A stretch of 64,000 nt of DNA from positions 248,001 through 312,000 of the forward strand of contig NZ_JANKBI010000001.1 of assembly GCF_024622195.1 (NCBI RefSeq), written 5' to 3'. The stretch's first letter is position 1; each line of letters opens with the position of its first letter. A program made the translations under genes and the position numbers. The notes below the pieces were generated by a model. The model saw only the letters and a list, made by a program, of their open reading frames with translations, made no database searches and was not told where the DNA came from. The DNA is from Murimonas intestini (GTDB lineage Bacteria > Bacillota > Clostridia > Lachnospirales > Lachnospiraceae). Below, one piece after another: positions 18,576 through 26,727 of the stretch.

Positions 18576-19260
18576 TGTTTTTTCCTCCTTGCATTGGTTC
18601 ATATTTTTCAAAGTATCCGTTACTGCTAAATGCAAAACGTTTGCTTTGTACTCGTCTTGAAATTATGAATGGAATCAAAATCAATCCTATCACCACAAAT
18701 AAAATAATACCTACTCCTGCAAATACTTCACTGGCTGCAATATTCTGCTTTGTAAGCCATACCAGTCCATATGTACTCAACTGTATCAAGCCTGCATAGG
18801 ATGTTATTGTTCCTGGTCCATATATTGTTCTTTTCCCTTTACCTGCATATCTTCTATACATCCGTATTCCATCCATCGTATGATGAATACATTCCGCATA
18901 TCCAAATAAGATCACTACTACGACAGTTGTATTCGGGATATAGTCTGCAAATATAAGTACTACAATAAACAATATTTCTGCGCCAAGATTTGTAATCATG
19001 TTGGTTAGCATATTCTGTGGATACACCATTGGCCTATCCGACTTCTGGCCGAGATTGTTCATAAAGAAAAATCCACCTGGAAAAGTGTTTTCTTCGAATA
19101 CATGTAATGGAACCATAATTGTAAGCATATACATCAATTTGCTTGGCATTGATATGTCAGACCATCTGGAAACAAGTAAGCAACTCATAACGATTCCTAT
19201 TCCATATAAGACATGTAACCATATCTGATCACACCACTGATATAATTTATCATTTTTCAT
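18568..19260 (-). CDS. HXXEE-domain membrane protein
   Basis: 230 residues with about six or seven hydrophobic segments. The defining motif HVFEENTFPGGF (His-x-x-Glu-Glu) is at about residue 53, and a second His pair occurs in ECIHHTMDG. HXXEE proteins have no established biochemical role. It is divergent from a TetR regulator with a shared operator region and is followed by an overlapping nitroreductase. A second HXXEE gene with a similar neighbourhood lies at 21691-22233. Confidence 0.85.
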   Translation of the reverse strand: MKNDKLYQWCDQIWLHVLYGIGIVMSCLLVSRWSDISMPSKLMYMLTIMVPLHVFEENTFPGGFFFMNNLGQKSDRPMVYPQNMLTNMITNLGAEILFIVVLIFADYIPNTTVVVVILFGYAECIHHTMDGIRMYRRYAGKGKRTIYGPGTITSYAGLIQLSTYGLVWLTKQNIAASEVFAGVGIILFVVIGLILIPFIISRRVQSKRFAFSSNGYFEKYEPMQGGKNNG

Positions 19261-19285
19261 AGATTATTAACCTTCCCTTGTTTTT

Positions 19286-19364
19286 ATGCGACATATGTTG
19301 TATGATTCAATTATAGTTACATGATGAAAAATCATCAAGCAACAATAATAAACATGTGTCGCAT
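19286..19364. promoter_or_regulatory. Paired operators between TetR and HXXEE genes
   Basis: ATGCGACATATGT (19286-19298) and, inverted, ACATGTGTCGCAT (19352-19364) match in 12 of 13 positions, one at each side of the intergenic region. The first is also a partial palindrome around ACATATGT. They sit close to the two divergent starts, as expected for TetR autoregulation and repression of the HXXEE operon. Confidence 0.65.
19310..19338 (-). promoter_or_regulatory. Promoter of HXXEE-nitroreductase operon
   Basis: On the minus strand TTGATG (19333-19338), a 17-base spacer and TATAAT (19310-19315). The operator copy at 19286-19298 lies just downstream of the -10 box, at about the start of transcription. 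Confidence 0.7.
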
Positions 19365-19381
19365 GATGCAGAAAGGAACTC

Positions 19382-19945
19382 ATGAATAAACAGCCTGAAA
19401 TCACAGATGCTACGAGAGAGGCATTTATTACTGCCTTTTTCCGTCTTGCAGAAATAAAAAACATATATAAAATCACAATCAAAGAAATCACAAATCTTGC
19501 AGGTTATAATCGTACTACGTTCTATCGATATTTTGAAGATGTCTTTAATTTAATCGAGTACGCAGAAGATCAGTTTATAGACGGGATGCTTTCTGTTCTT
19601 CTACCACAAATTCAGATGTCTCCTGTTTTAGATAATCATTTTTTTCAGCTGTTTCTTGAGCATTTTTATGCCTCAAAAGATCGTCTTGGCATTCTCCTCC
19701 GCGATTCCAACCGAGCTGCATTTATAAGAAGATTACAGCAACGGCTGCAGGAATCACTGAACGCTCCCATAAATACTTCAACCCATAATCGTGTTATCAT
19801 GGATATTTACTTTAATGGGATTTTTTCTGCCATCATTCATCAAATACAGCATCCTGATGAGATGAGCGATGAAGAATTGTTGTCTATAATTAGCAGTTTA
19901 TTTACAAAGTGGTATTGGCCTGCGGTAAACGGTAAAAAGATGTAG
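19382..19945 (+). CDS. TetR-family transcriptional regulator
   Basis: 187 residues. The N-terminal helix-turn-helix (YKITIKEITNLAGYNRTTFYRYFEDVFNLI, about 36-65) is typical TetR. The C-terminal ligand domain is helical with no known ligand. It is divergent from the HXXEE-nitroreductase operon, with two copies of an inverted operator between them, and so probably represses that operon and itself until an electrophile or drug binds. Confidence 0.9.
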   Translation: MNKQPEITDATREAFITAFFRLAEIKNIYKITIKEITNLAGYNRTTFYRYFEDVFNLIEYAEDQFIDGMLSVLLPQIQMSPVLDNHFFQLFLEHFYASKDRLGILLRDSNRAAFIRRLQQRLQESLNAPINTSTHNRVIMDIYFNGIFSAIIHQIQHPDEMSDEELLSIISSLFTKWYWPAVNGKKM

Positions 19946-19948
19946 CGA

Positions 19949-20818
19949 TTATCTGGTTTTTCTTTTAGACTGCACCAGCATAAAAATGGAAATAGATAGC
20001 GCAGCCATGCATACTGCTGTTCCCGTCAGAGCATTCGCCAATCGGCGGGAAAAATCTCCCTCTGTTCCAAACTGCGTCAGCATAGCGGTTTGAAGCGAAA
20101 TTACAGAAACCAGCGCGGCCGTCATCCCGATTGCCTTGGATGCGGATAAGAGGGGGCTGTGAAACCTTCTGTATTTTACCATGTTATAAATAGATGAGCA
20201 AAAACTATAAAAGGTATATCCCGCATAGACGTAAATAATATATCCAGGATAGGAATATGTTTCACCATCCTGCACCACTTTATAAACAATCGCCGCCAAT
20301 GCAAGGTTCACAAAAAACAGGAAAACCGCCGTATTCCGATAAGAAATCCTTTCTTTCTCCTCATCCTTCTCTTTTGCATTGATAAATTTCTTCATTAAAT
20401 AAAACCGGACTGCACAAAGGGCAATATAATAAGCTGCAATTGCCCCAGTCCATGCCGAAGCGTAGAGAACAGCACCAGTTGCCTTTAGTACTGCATATCC
20501 GAGATTTACCACTAATGCTACACACAAGCTCACGGAAACACGGAAATAATGGTCCGTCACATAACGGTTTGCAAGCGCATTCTCCTGTACCAGCCTGTTT
20601 TTTATTTCTTTCATTTTTCCGCAGATTTTGATTGCCCCTACAACGGCCACCAGCATAGCATAAGCAGACAGTATGTATGAAATATAGGCAAAAGGAGTAT
20701 CAGCAAGAGGCGAAAAAAATGCCGGAATCAGAGAGCCGAAGCCAACCACCATTAAAATAACCCTAAGTACAACCGGCGGATAAAATACTGCCCTCAATAC
20801 TCTCTCAAATTTTTCCAT
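19949..20818 (-). CDS. Polytopic membrane protein, function unknown
   Basis: 289 residues from the ATG at 20818 (GAGG 8 bases upstream); a GTG three codons earlier is possible. About eight hydrophobic segments occur with a charged middle loop (KFINAKEKDEEKERISYRN) and a basic C-terminus (QSKRKTR). No family was recognised. It is convergent with the TetR gene, only 3 bases from its stop, so no dedicated terminator lies between them. Confidence 0.8.
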   Translation of the reverse strand: MEKFERVLRAVFYPPVVLRVILMVVGFGSLIPAFFSPLADTPFAYISYILSAYAMLVAVVGAIKICGKMKEIKNRLVQENALANRYVTDHYFRVSVSLCVALVVNLGYAVLKATGAVLYASAWTGAIAAYYIALCAVRFYLMKKFINAKEKDEEKERISYRNTAVFLFFVNLALAAIVYKVVQDGETYSYPGYIIYVYAGYTFYSFCSSIYNMVKYRRFHSPLLSASKAIGMTAALVSVISLQTAMLTQFGTEGDFSRRLANALTGTAVCMAALSISIFMLVQSKRKTR

Positions 20819-21164
20819 GCCACTCACCTCGCACTTCCTTATTTGGATTATAGCATAGCTCTCTTATATTTGTGTATTATTGGAGAATTGTTTCAAAATT
20901 ATTAATTTATTATCTCGCTAATCATCATTTACCACACGCACGGAGGGCTTTTATTTCATCGGATGTAAATCAAGGCCGGTCCCCTTGTGTAGTAATATTT
21001 TAGAGTTTCATTTCCCTTCTCCTTGATTTTTTTGCCATCATCAATTTCTCATAGATATCTGCTTTCAAAATTTAGCACTCATAACATCTGAATAGTTTAC
21101 AACCAGAGAGCACTGGATTTTCAATCACCCCCGGTGCTCTCTGGTTATTTAAATAAACATACTT
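20819..21164. other. Intergenic region with a terminator hairpin
   Basis: Between two minus-strand genes. The first ~110 bases are AT-rich and should hold the promoter of the membrane protein, but I see no clear boxes. The only firm feature is the hairpin at 21101-21146. Confidence 0.5.
21101..21146. terminator. Long hairpin, likely terminator after the RibD-like gene
   Basis: The 16-base arms AACCAGAGAGCACTGG (21101-21116) and CCGGTGCTCTCTGGTT (21131-21146) pair with one mismatch. The hairpin begins 19 bases after the minus-strand stop at 21165. The T-run is weak in both directions. Confidence 0.6.
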
Positions 21165-21662
21165 CTATTTTTTGATGTAATGAAGCATGGCGATATCACC
21201 ATGAGATTTTGCTTTAGCAAGTCTGTACTCCAGGACTTTTCCTTGTGCTGTTTCCATACTGCCGCCTCCATTTATAACAACTGGGAATAAATTAAAGAAT
21301 AGTTCATCGGCAAGTCCTGATTCAAGAAATAAATTATATGTCATTGTTCCACCGTCAACACAAGCCTTTTCAAATCCTTTTTTCTCAAGATAACTGACTG
21401 CATCTCCTGCATTTTTTGCTGTGTATACGTCGGCATCCATATCCTCTGAACTTATGACCACCACTTCAAGATTTTTAAGAACATCCTTCATCATGGGGGC
21501 AAACATCTGATAGGTAGTCCGTCCCATAATAATATTGCCGCATTCAAGTGCTTTGGCAAATCCCATGCCAGCAACCTCCTGAGGCGCCTGATAGGCATCA
21601 GATTGAGCAGCTAAAATGAGTTCACCATTTGCTGATAAATTCGCTATTAATTGTACCTTCAT
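21165..21662 (-). CDS. RibD C-terminal / dihydrofolate reductase-like protein
   Basis: 165 residues. The start MKVQLIANLSANGEL, the motif CGNIIMGRTTYQMF and the later VDGGTMTYNLFLESGLADELFFNLFPVV match the RibD-C/DHFR-like fold, which binds NADPH. Such stand-alone proteins are not riboflavin enzymes with certainty; the substrate is unknown. It follows the HXXEE gene by 28 bases with a GGAG site, so the two form an operon opposite a MarR regulator. Confidence 0.85.
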   Translation of the reverse strand: MKVQLIANLSANGELILAAQSDAYQAPQEVAGMGFAKALECGNIIMGRTTYQMFAPMMKDVLKNLEVVVISSEDMDADVYTAKNAGDAVSYLEKKGFEKACVDGGTMTYNLFLESGLADELFFNLFPVVINGGGSMETAQGKVLEYRLAKAKSHGDIAMLHYIKK

Positions 21663-21690
21663 AGTTTTGTCTCCTTTTCATCTCAAATAC

Positions 21691-22233
21691 TTATTTTATT
21701 CTATTCTTCGTTTTTTCCCGGCCCTCGCTGGTAAGCATCGCCTTTCTCGCATTATTTATAAATTCCCCATACTTGTGTCCATTTGATTTCACAATAATGG
21801 CCTGCAGGCCAAATAATGGAATCAGTAGAAAAATAAATGCGTATATCCAGTAAATCCCTTTCACCATCTGATTAGAAAATAAATAGTAAAATCCATACAC
21901 GGCTACAGGAAACTGTACGACAATGGCCGTTAGCATTCCGGGAGAATAGAACTTCTTTGGATTGACTCTTGCCGCAGCTAAATGGGCAAAAATCTCAATA
22001 ATACCAATAAACAACGTTGCCATAACGGGCCAGACATATCCGCTGATAAAGGCAGGAATAATGGTTGCGTATAAAGTAAACATTAGTAAGCCAAACTTGG
22101 CCAGCCCCAATTTCTTCAGCTTCAGCCCCGTCATGGCCGTCACCAGTTCCACAAAACCCCCCGGGAACTTTAGCTCCTCAATTTCATGAACAGCTAATGC
22201 CACGATATAAATAATTGGGAGCTTTCTTAACAT
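21691..22233 (-). CDS. HXXEE-domain membrane protein (second copy)
   Basis: 180 residues, about five hydrophobic segments. The motif VHEIEELKFPGGF (HxxEE) is at about residue 16, close to the N-terminus as usual in the family. No clear ribosome site precedes the ATG, so the start is less certain. It is shorter than the copy at 18568-19260 but has the same FPGGF extension. It is divergent from MarR and followed by a RibD-like reductase. Biochemical role unknown. Confidence 0.8.
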   Translation of the reverse strand: MLRKLPIIYIVALAVHEIEELKFPGGFVELVTAMTGLKLKKLGLAKFGLLMFTLYATIIPAFISGYVWPVMATLFIGIIEIFAHLAAARVNPKKFYSPGMLTAIVVQFPVAVYGFYYLFSNQMVKGIYWIYAFIFLLIPLFGLQAIIVKSNGHKYGEFINNARKAMLTSEGREKTKNRIK

Positions 22234-22360
22234 ATAAATAAATTAATAATTTTCTGTCAGTCACTTCATTTTGTCCCATGCCATTGCGTAATATGGAGGA
22301 TCTGGCTGCCCTGTTTTCCAAAGAGTATAGAAAAACCACTGATAATTTTTCCTGAAATAC

Positions 22361-22389
22361 TTGACAAGTATCCGGTTTCGGACTATTCT
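22361..22389 (+). promoter_or_regulatory. marR-like promoter with overlapping operator
   Basis: TTGACA (22361-22366), 17-base spacer, TATTCT (22384-22389). The spacer contains AAGTATCCGGTTTCGGA, differing in one base from the operator of the ABC exporter promoter at 22985. This indicates MarR autoregulation. Confidence 0.8.
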
Positions 22390-22423
22390 TAAAATATCTT
22401 TATACTCAGAGAGGGGACACAAG

Positions 22424-22858
22424 ATGCAGCAGGAAAACAAAAAATTATTTGAAATATTCAATCAGCAATTTAAAGAGCTGACTGCAATCTATCACAGAGC
22501 AGCCAGCCAGCACGATATTTCTGATAACGAGTTTTGGGTATGGTATGCACTTTTCGCTTTGGATGGGGAACAGTCACAGCAGAGTATTTGTGAAATGTGG
22601 TCGCTGCCTAAACAGACAGTCAATTCTGTGGTATCGGGAATGATAAAAAAAGGGCTTGTCTATCTGGAGACAATACCGGGCACACGTAATAAAAAAGTCA
22701 TCCGTCTGACAGAAGCAGGACAGAAATTCGGCGAAAAAGTTATTTTAAATGTCTATGAAGCAGAGCAGAGAGCTATCGGCCAGATATCTCCCCAGCAGCT
22801 GCAGCTTTGTACAGAACTGCTGGCAAAATACATTTCTTTGTTAGACGAGGAAATCTAA
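22424..22858 (+). CDS. MarR-family transcriptional regulator
   Basis: 144 residues from the ATG at 22424 (GAGAGGGG upstream); the longer frame overlaps the promoter and is rejected. A winged helix is visible: SQQSICEMWSLPKQTVNSVVSGMIKKGLVYLETIPGTRNKKVIRLTEAG. It lies directly upstream of a two-gene ABC exporter carrying the same operator, and divergent from the HXXEE/RibD-like pair. It most likely represses its own gene and the exporter until a drug-like ligand binds. Confidence 0.93.
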   Translation: MQQENKKLFEIFNQQFKELTAIYHRAASQHDISDNEFWVWYALFALDGEQSQQSICEMWSLPKQTVNSVVSGMIKKGLVYLETIPGTRNKKVIRLTEAGQKFGEKVILNVYEAEQRAIGQISPQQLQLCTELLAKYISLLDEEI

Positions 22859-22917
22859 CAGACAAACAAAATACAATCATGAAACTATAAACAAAGAATT
22901 GTTTTGACTATCTAATG

Positions 22918-22951
22918 AGCTGTAATACCAGTTTGGTATTCAGCTTTTTTT
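22918..22951 (+). terminator. Intrinsic terminator after MarR gene
   Basis: AGCTG-AATACC pairs with GGTATT-CAGCT around an AGTTT loop (one bulged T), followed by seven T residues. It separates the regulator from the exporter's own promoter. Confidence 0.85.
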
Positions 22952-22979
22952 ATTTCACAGAGAACGAAGATATTAACAC

Positions 22980-23032
22980 TTGACAAGTATCCGATTTCGG
23001 ACTATAATATAAGAATCCGAAATCGGATACTT
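22980..23032 (+). promoter_or_regulatory. ABC exporter promoter with double MarR operator
   Basis: A consensus promoter, TTGACA (22980-22985), 17-base spacer and TATAAT (23003-23008). It is flanked by a perfect 17-bp inverted repeat: AAGTATCCGATTTCGGA (22985-23001) and TCCGAAATCGGATACTT (23016-23032). Each arm is itself a dyad (TCCGA-TT-TCGGA). Binding would cover the -10 box from both sides. Confidence 0.88.
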
Positions 23033-23080
23033 ATACAACAGAATTCTGCAATATCCGTTATTTAGAATGGAGGAACTAAC

Positions 23081-24844
23081 TTGATCAAAATACTGAAAAA
23101 TTTAACAAAAAAAGAATGGGGGCTTACTGCTGTAAGCCTTGGGCTCATTGTTATACAGGTATGGCTTGACTTAACCCTGCCTGAATACATGGGTAAGATC
23201 ACGGAACTTGTCCAGACACCAGGCAGTGAAATGAAGGAAATTTTACTTGCCGGCGGCAGAATGCTGCTGCTTGCCCTCGGAAGCCTTGCAATTTCCATCA
23301 TCATCGCCGGGCTTGCTGCACGGATCACGACTAATCTGGCCTCCCGTTTGAGGACCGGCTTATTTCAAAAAGTTCAGTCGTTCACCATGCAGGAGATCAA
23401 TAACTTTTCTATCCCCAGCCTTATAACAAGAACCACAAATGATATTACACAGGTCCAGATGCTGGTAGTCATAGGGCTGCAGATTCTGATCAAATCGCCC
23501 ATTCTGGCGGTATGGTCTATTATAAAGATTTTAGACAAAGGCTGGCAGTGGTCTCTTGCTACAGGTATTGCCGTGGCGGCACTGCTTGTAGTATCTGTGG
23601 TAATGATCGCTCTTGCAATTCCCAAATTCAAACTGCTCCAGCAGCAGACCGATGACCTGAGCCGTGTCTCCAGAGAAAACCTGACCGGGCTGCGGGTTGT
23701 CCGTGCCTACAACGCAGAGGGATATCAGGAGAATAAATTTGCAAAAGCCAATGACGCCTTCACTGACACTAATCTGTTTTCCTACCGCCTTATGGCAGCG
23801 CTGATGCCCTCGGTGGAACTGATCATGAATGGTCTGACCTTATCAGTGTACTGGATTGGCGCTGTGCTGATCTCTTCCGCAGCTGTAATGGAACGTCTGT
23901 CCATCTTTTCGGATATGATGGTATTTTCCTCTTATGCTATTCAATTGCTCATGGCATTTATGATGCTCGTGATGGTTTTGATCTTGATTCCCCGTGCCAG
24001 CGTATCTGCAAACCGTATCTGTGAAGTCCTTGAGACAGACCCTGCCCTTCGTGACGGAACAATCAACGATCTGCATACTGCGGAACCAGGGCGGGTTGAG
24101 TTTAAACATGTGAGTTTCAGGTATCCGGACGCAGAGGACTATGTGCTTCAGGACATCAGTTTCCAGGCCAATAAGGGGGAGACTGTCGCTTTTATCGGTG
24201 CGACAGGCTGCGGTAAGAGTACAGTCGTCAATCTGATACCAAGATTTTATGACGCCACGGAAGGCGGAGTTTATGTAGACGGCATCAATGTGAAAGATTT
24301 TACACAAGCCACGCTGCGCAATAAGATCGGGTATGTTTCCCAGAAAGCCATTCTTTTTAAAGGAGATGTTTCTTCGAATGTGTCTTTTGGCTCAAATGGA
24401 ACCGGCAGTGTCAGCAGGGAAGCTATTGTTTCCGCCATTTCTACTGCCCAGAGCAGGGATTTTGTAGAGAAAATGGAGGACTCCTATCAAAGCTATATCG
24501 CTCCCGGCGGCACCAATCTCTCCGGCGGTCAGAAGCAGCGTCTTTCCATTGCAAGAGCTATCGCAAGAGATCCTGAGATTCTTATTTTTGACGACAGCTT
24601 TTCCGCTCTTGATTATAAAACCGATAAGCTGCTGCGCAGTGAACTGCGGCGCCGGGCAGCAGACGCTACCATCATTATTGTGGCGCAGCGGATCGGGACC
24701 ATTAAAGATGCTGACAGGATCATTGTTCTGGATGAAGGCAGAATTGCCGGAATGGGAACCCACCGGGAATTGATGAAATCCTGCGGCTTATATAAGGAAA
24801 TCGCCTATTCCCAGCTTTCAAAGGAGGAACTGGAAAATGAATAA
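23081..24844 (+). CDS. ABC multidrug exporter, subunit 1 (degenerate ATP site)
   Basis: 587 residues, starting at a TTG with GGAGG 6-10 bases upstream. A six-helix membrane domain (about 1-310) is fused to an ATPase domain: Walker A GATGCGKST, signature LSGGQKQR, Walker B ILIFDDS. The catalytic Glu is Asp and the switch His is Gln (IIVAQR instead of IIAHR). This marks the degenerate partner of a heterodimeric exporter of the BmrC/D or TM287/288 kind. It overlaps subunit 2 by 8 bases and is controlled by the MarR operators upstream. Probable role: export of a hydrophobic drug or bile-type compound. Confidence 0.94.
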   Translation: MIKILKNLTKKEWGLTAVSLGLIVIQVWLDLTLPEYMGKITELVQTPGSEMKEILLAGGRMLLLALGSLAISIIIAGLAARITTNLASRLRTGLFQKVQSFTMQEINNFSIPSLITRTTNDITQVQMLVVIGLQILIKSPILAVWSIIKILDKGWQWSLATGIAVAALLVVSVVMIALAIPKFKLLQQQTDDLSRVSRENLTGLRVVRAYNAEGYQENKFAKANDAFTDTNLFSYRLMAALMPSVELIMNGLTLSVYWIGAVLISSAAVMERLSIFSDMMVFSSYAIQLLMAFMMLVMVLILIPRASVSANRICEVLETDPALRDGTINDLHTAEPGRVEFKHVSFRYPDAEDYVLQDISFQANKGETVAFIGATGCGKSTVVNLIPRFYDATEGGVYVDGINVKDFTQATLRNKIGYVSQKAILFKGDVSSNVSFGSNGTGSVSREAIVSAISTAQSRDFVEKMEDSYQSYIAPGGTNLSGGQKQRLSIARAIARDPEILIFDDSFSALDYKTDKLLRSELRRRAADATIIIVAQRIGTIKDADRIIVLDEGRIAGMGTHRELMKSCGLYKEIAYSQLSKEELENE

Positions 24845-26672
24845 TGAAAAATTTAAGGAAAACCAAACTTCACCGGAGATGGATCTCTCTGATCTTTCCG
24901 GACTGGGAGGAACCTTCCATAAGGCAAAAGATACACAAAAAACAGTGAAGGCCCTGCTCTCCTACTCCAAGAAGCATTTGGCCGTTATCATTATGGCGGT
25001 GATATCCGCCATTGCAGGAACTGTGATCGCTCTTATCAGTCCTGAAAAGCTCAAGGATATGACTAATCTTATAACAGAAGGAATTATGACAAACCTTGAT
25101 ATGTCCGGCATTGCCAAAATCGGAGGGCTTCTTGTTGTCCTGTATCTGTTAAGTTCACTCTTAAACACTATACAGGGATGGATCATGGCAACAGTCACCC
25201 AAAGGATTTCCCAGAAAATGCGGACGGATATCAGTCAGAAGATCAACCGCCTGCCCATGTGGTTTTATCATAAAAACACCACAGGGGATATCCTTTCCCG
25301 TATTACCAACGATGTGGACTCTCTGGGGCAGAATCTGAACAACAGTCTGACCACCCTGGTATCATCTGTTACTATGCTGGCCGGCTCCCTGATCATGATG
25401 TTTGCCACCAACTGGATCATGACCGTCACAGCTATTGCATCAGTGATCCTTGGCTTTGTAGTCATGATGATCATCATGAGCAAATCCCAGAAGCATTTTG
25501 ATAACCAGCAGAAATATCTGGGGAAAATTAACGGCCACATTGAAGAAACGTATACAGGACATACAATTGTAAAAGCATATAATGCTGAACAGCAGATGTA
25601 TGAGCCATTCAAGAGTCTTAATAAAAAGCTGAACAAGAGCACATATATGGCTCAATTCCTCTCCGGGCTGATGATGCCCATCATGACTTTTGTAGATAAC
25701 CTGGGCTATGTGGCTGTTATTGTCGTAGGCGCTGCTTTAGCTCTGAACGGACATATTTCTTTTGGGGTAATCGTAGCCTTCCTGGTTTATGTGCGTTATT
25801 TCACCCAGCCTCTCACACAGATCGCCCAGCTGGCTCAGGGCCTGCAGATGGCGGTTGCTGCCGGTGAACGTGTATTTGAGTTTCTGGATGCGGAAGAAAT
25901 GGCGGATGAAAGCCATAAGACATTAAAGCCCCAGACAGTTACCGGCCACGTAGAATTCAAGAATGTAACATTCGGATATGAAGGCACGGACAAAATCATT
26001 ATCCATAACTTTTCTGCCAAAGCCCGTCCCGGACAGAAAATTGCCATTGTAGGACCTACCGGTGCGGGAAAAACAACACTAGTCAACCTCCTGATGCGAT
26101 TCAACGAAGTAAACAGCGGAGAAATCCTGATCGACGGCGTTCCAATCCGCCTGATGACCAGGGAACAGGTCCATTCCCTCTTCTGCATGGTACTACAGGA
26201 TACCTGGCTTTTTGAAGGGACCATCAGGGAAAACATTGTGTATAATAAGAAAAATATCTCAGATGAGATGCTCAGACAGGCGTGCAAGGCTGTGGGACTT
26301 CACCACTTCATACGGACACTTCCAAAAGGATATGACACTGTGATCAATGATAAGATCAGCCTCTCAGCGGGTCAGCGTCAGCAGATCACCATTGCCCGGG
26401 CCATGATCGATAATGCCCCTATGCTGATTTTAGATGAAGCCACAAGCTCCATTGATACAAGAACAGAAGTGCTGATACAAAATGCCATGGATAAGCTGAT
26501 GCAGGGACGCACCTCTTTTGTCATCGCCCATCGCCTGTCAACTATCAAAAATGCGGATATCATTTTAGTATTAAAAGACGGCGATATTATTGAAAGCGGC
26601 AGCCATACAGAGCTGATGGAAAAAGGTGGTTTTTATGCAGAACTTTACAACAGCCAGTTTGAGGTTGCTTAA
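24837..26672 (+). CDS. ABC multidrug exporter, subunit 2 (catalytic ATP site)
   Basis: 611 residues. An N-terminal ~35-residue cytoplasmic extension (DLSGLGGTFHKAKD) precedes six membrane helices and an ATPase domain with Walker A GPTGAGKTT, Walker B MLILDEA with the catalytic Glu, and switch VIAHRLST. Its signature is LSAGQRQ, not LSGGQ, as found in the partner that completes the degenerate site of subunit 1. The two genes overlap, so equal synthesis is expected. Confidence 0.94.
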   Translation: MNNEKFKENQTSPEMDLSDLSGLGGTFHKAKDTQKTVKALLSYSKKHLAVIIMAVISAIAGTVIALISPEKLKDMTNLITEGIMTNLDMSGIAKIGGLLVVLYLLSSLLNTIQGWIMATVTQRISQKMRTDISQKINRLPMWFYHKNTTGDILSRITNDVDSLGQNLNNSLTTLVSSVTMLAGSLIMMFATNWIMTVTAIASVILGFVVMMIIMSKSQKHFDNQQKYLGKINGHIEETYTGHTIVKAYNAEQQMYEPFKSLNKKLNKSTYMAQFLSGLMMPIMTFVDNLGYVAVIVVGAALALNGHISFGVIVAFLVYVRYFTQPLTQIAQLAQGLQMAVAAGERVFEFLDAEEMADESHKTLKPQTVTGHVEFKNVTFGYEGTDKIIIHNFSAKARPGQKIAIVGPTGAGKTTLVNLLMRFNEVNSGEILIDGVPIRLMTREQVHSLFCMVLQDTWLFEGTIRENIVYNKKNISDEMLRQACKAVGLHHFIRTLPKGYDTVINDKISLSAGQRQQITIARAMIDNAPMLILDEATSSIDTRTEVLIQNAMDKLMQGRTSFVIAHRLSTIKNADIILVLKDGDIIESGSHTELMEKGGFYAELYNSQFEVA

Positions 26673-26727
26673 GCCGGATAACGTATCTTATCACTAATAT
26701 CTCTTAACTTTCATTAAGGAGGTTTTT

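Noticed and set aside
20990..21045. Short minus-strand frame LLHKGTGLDLHPMK as a gene remnant
   Set aside because: Too short and not recognisable.
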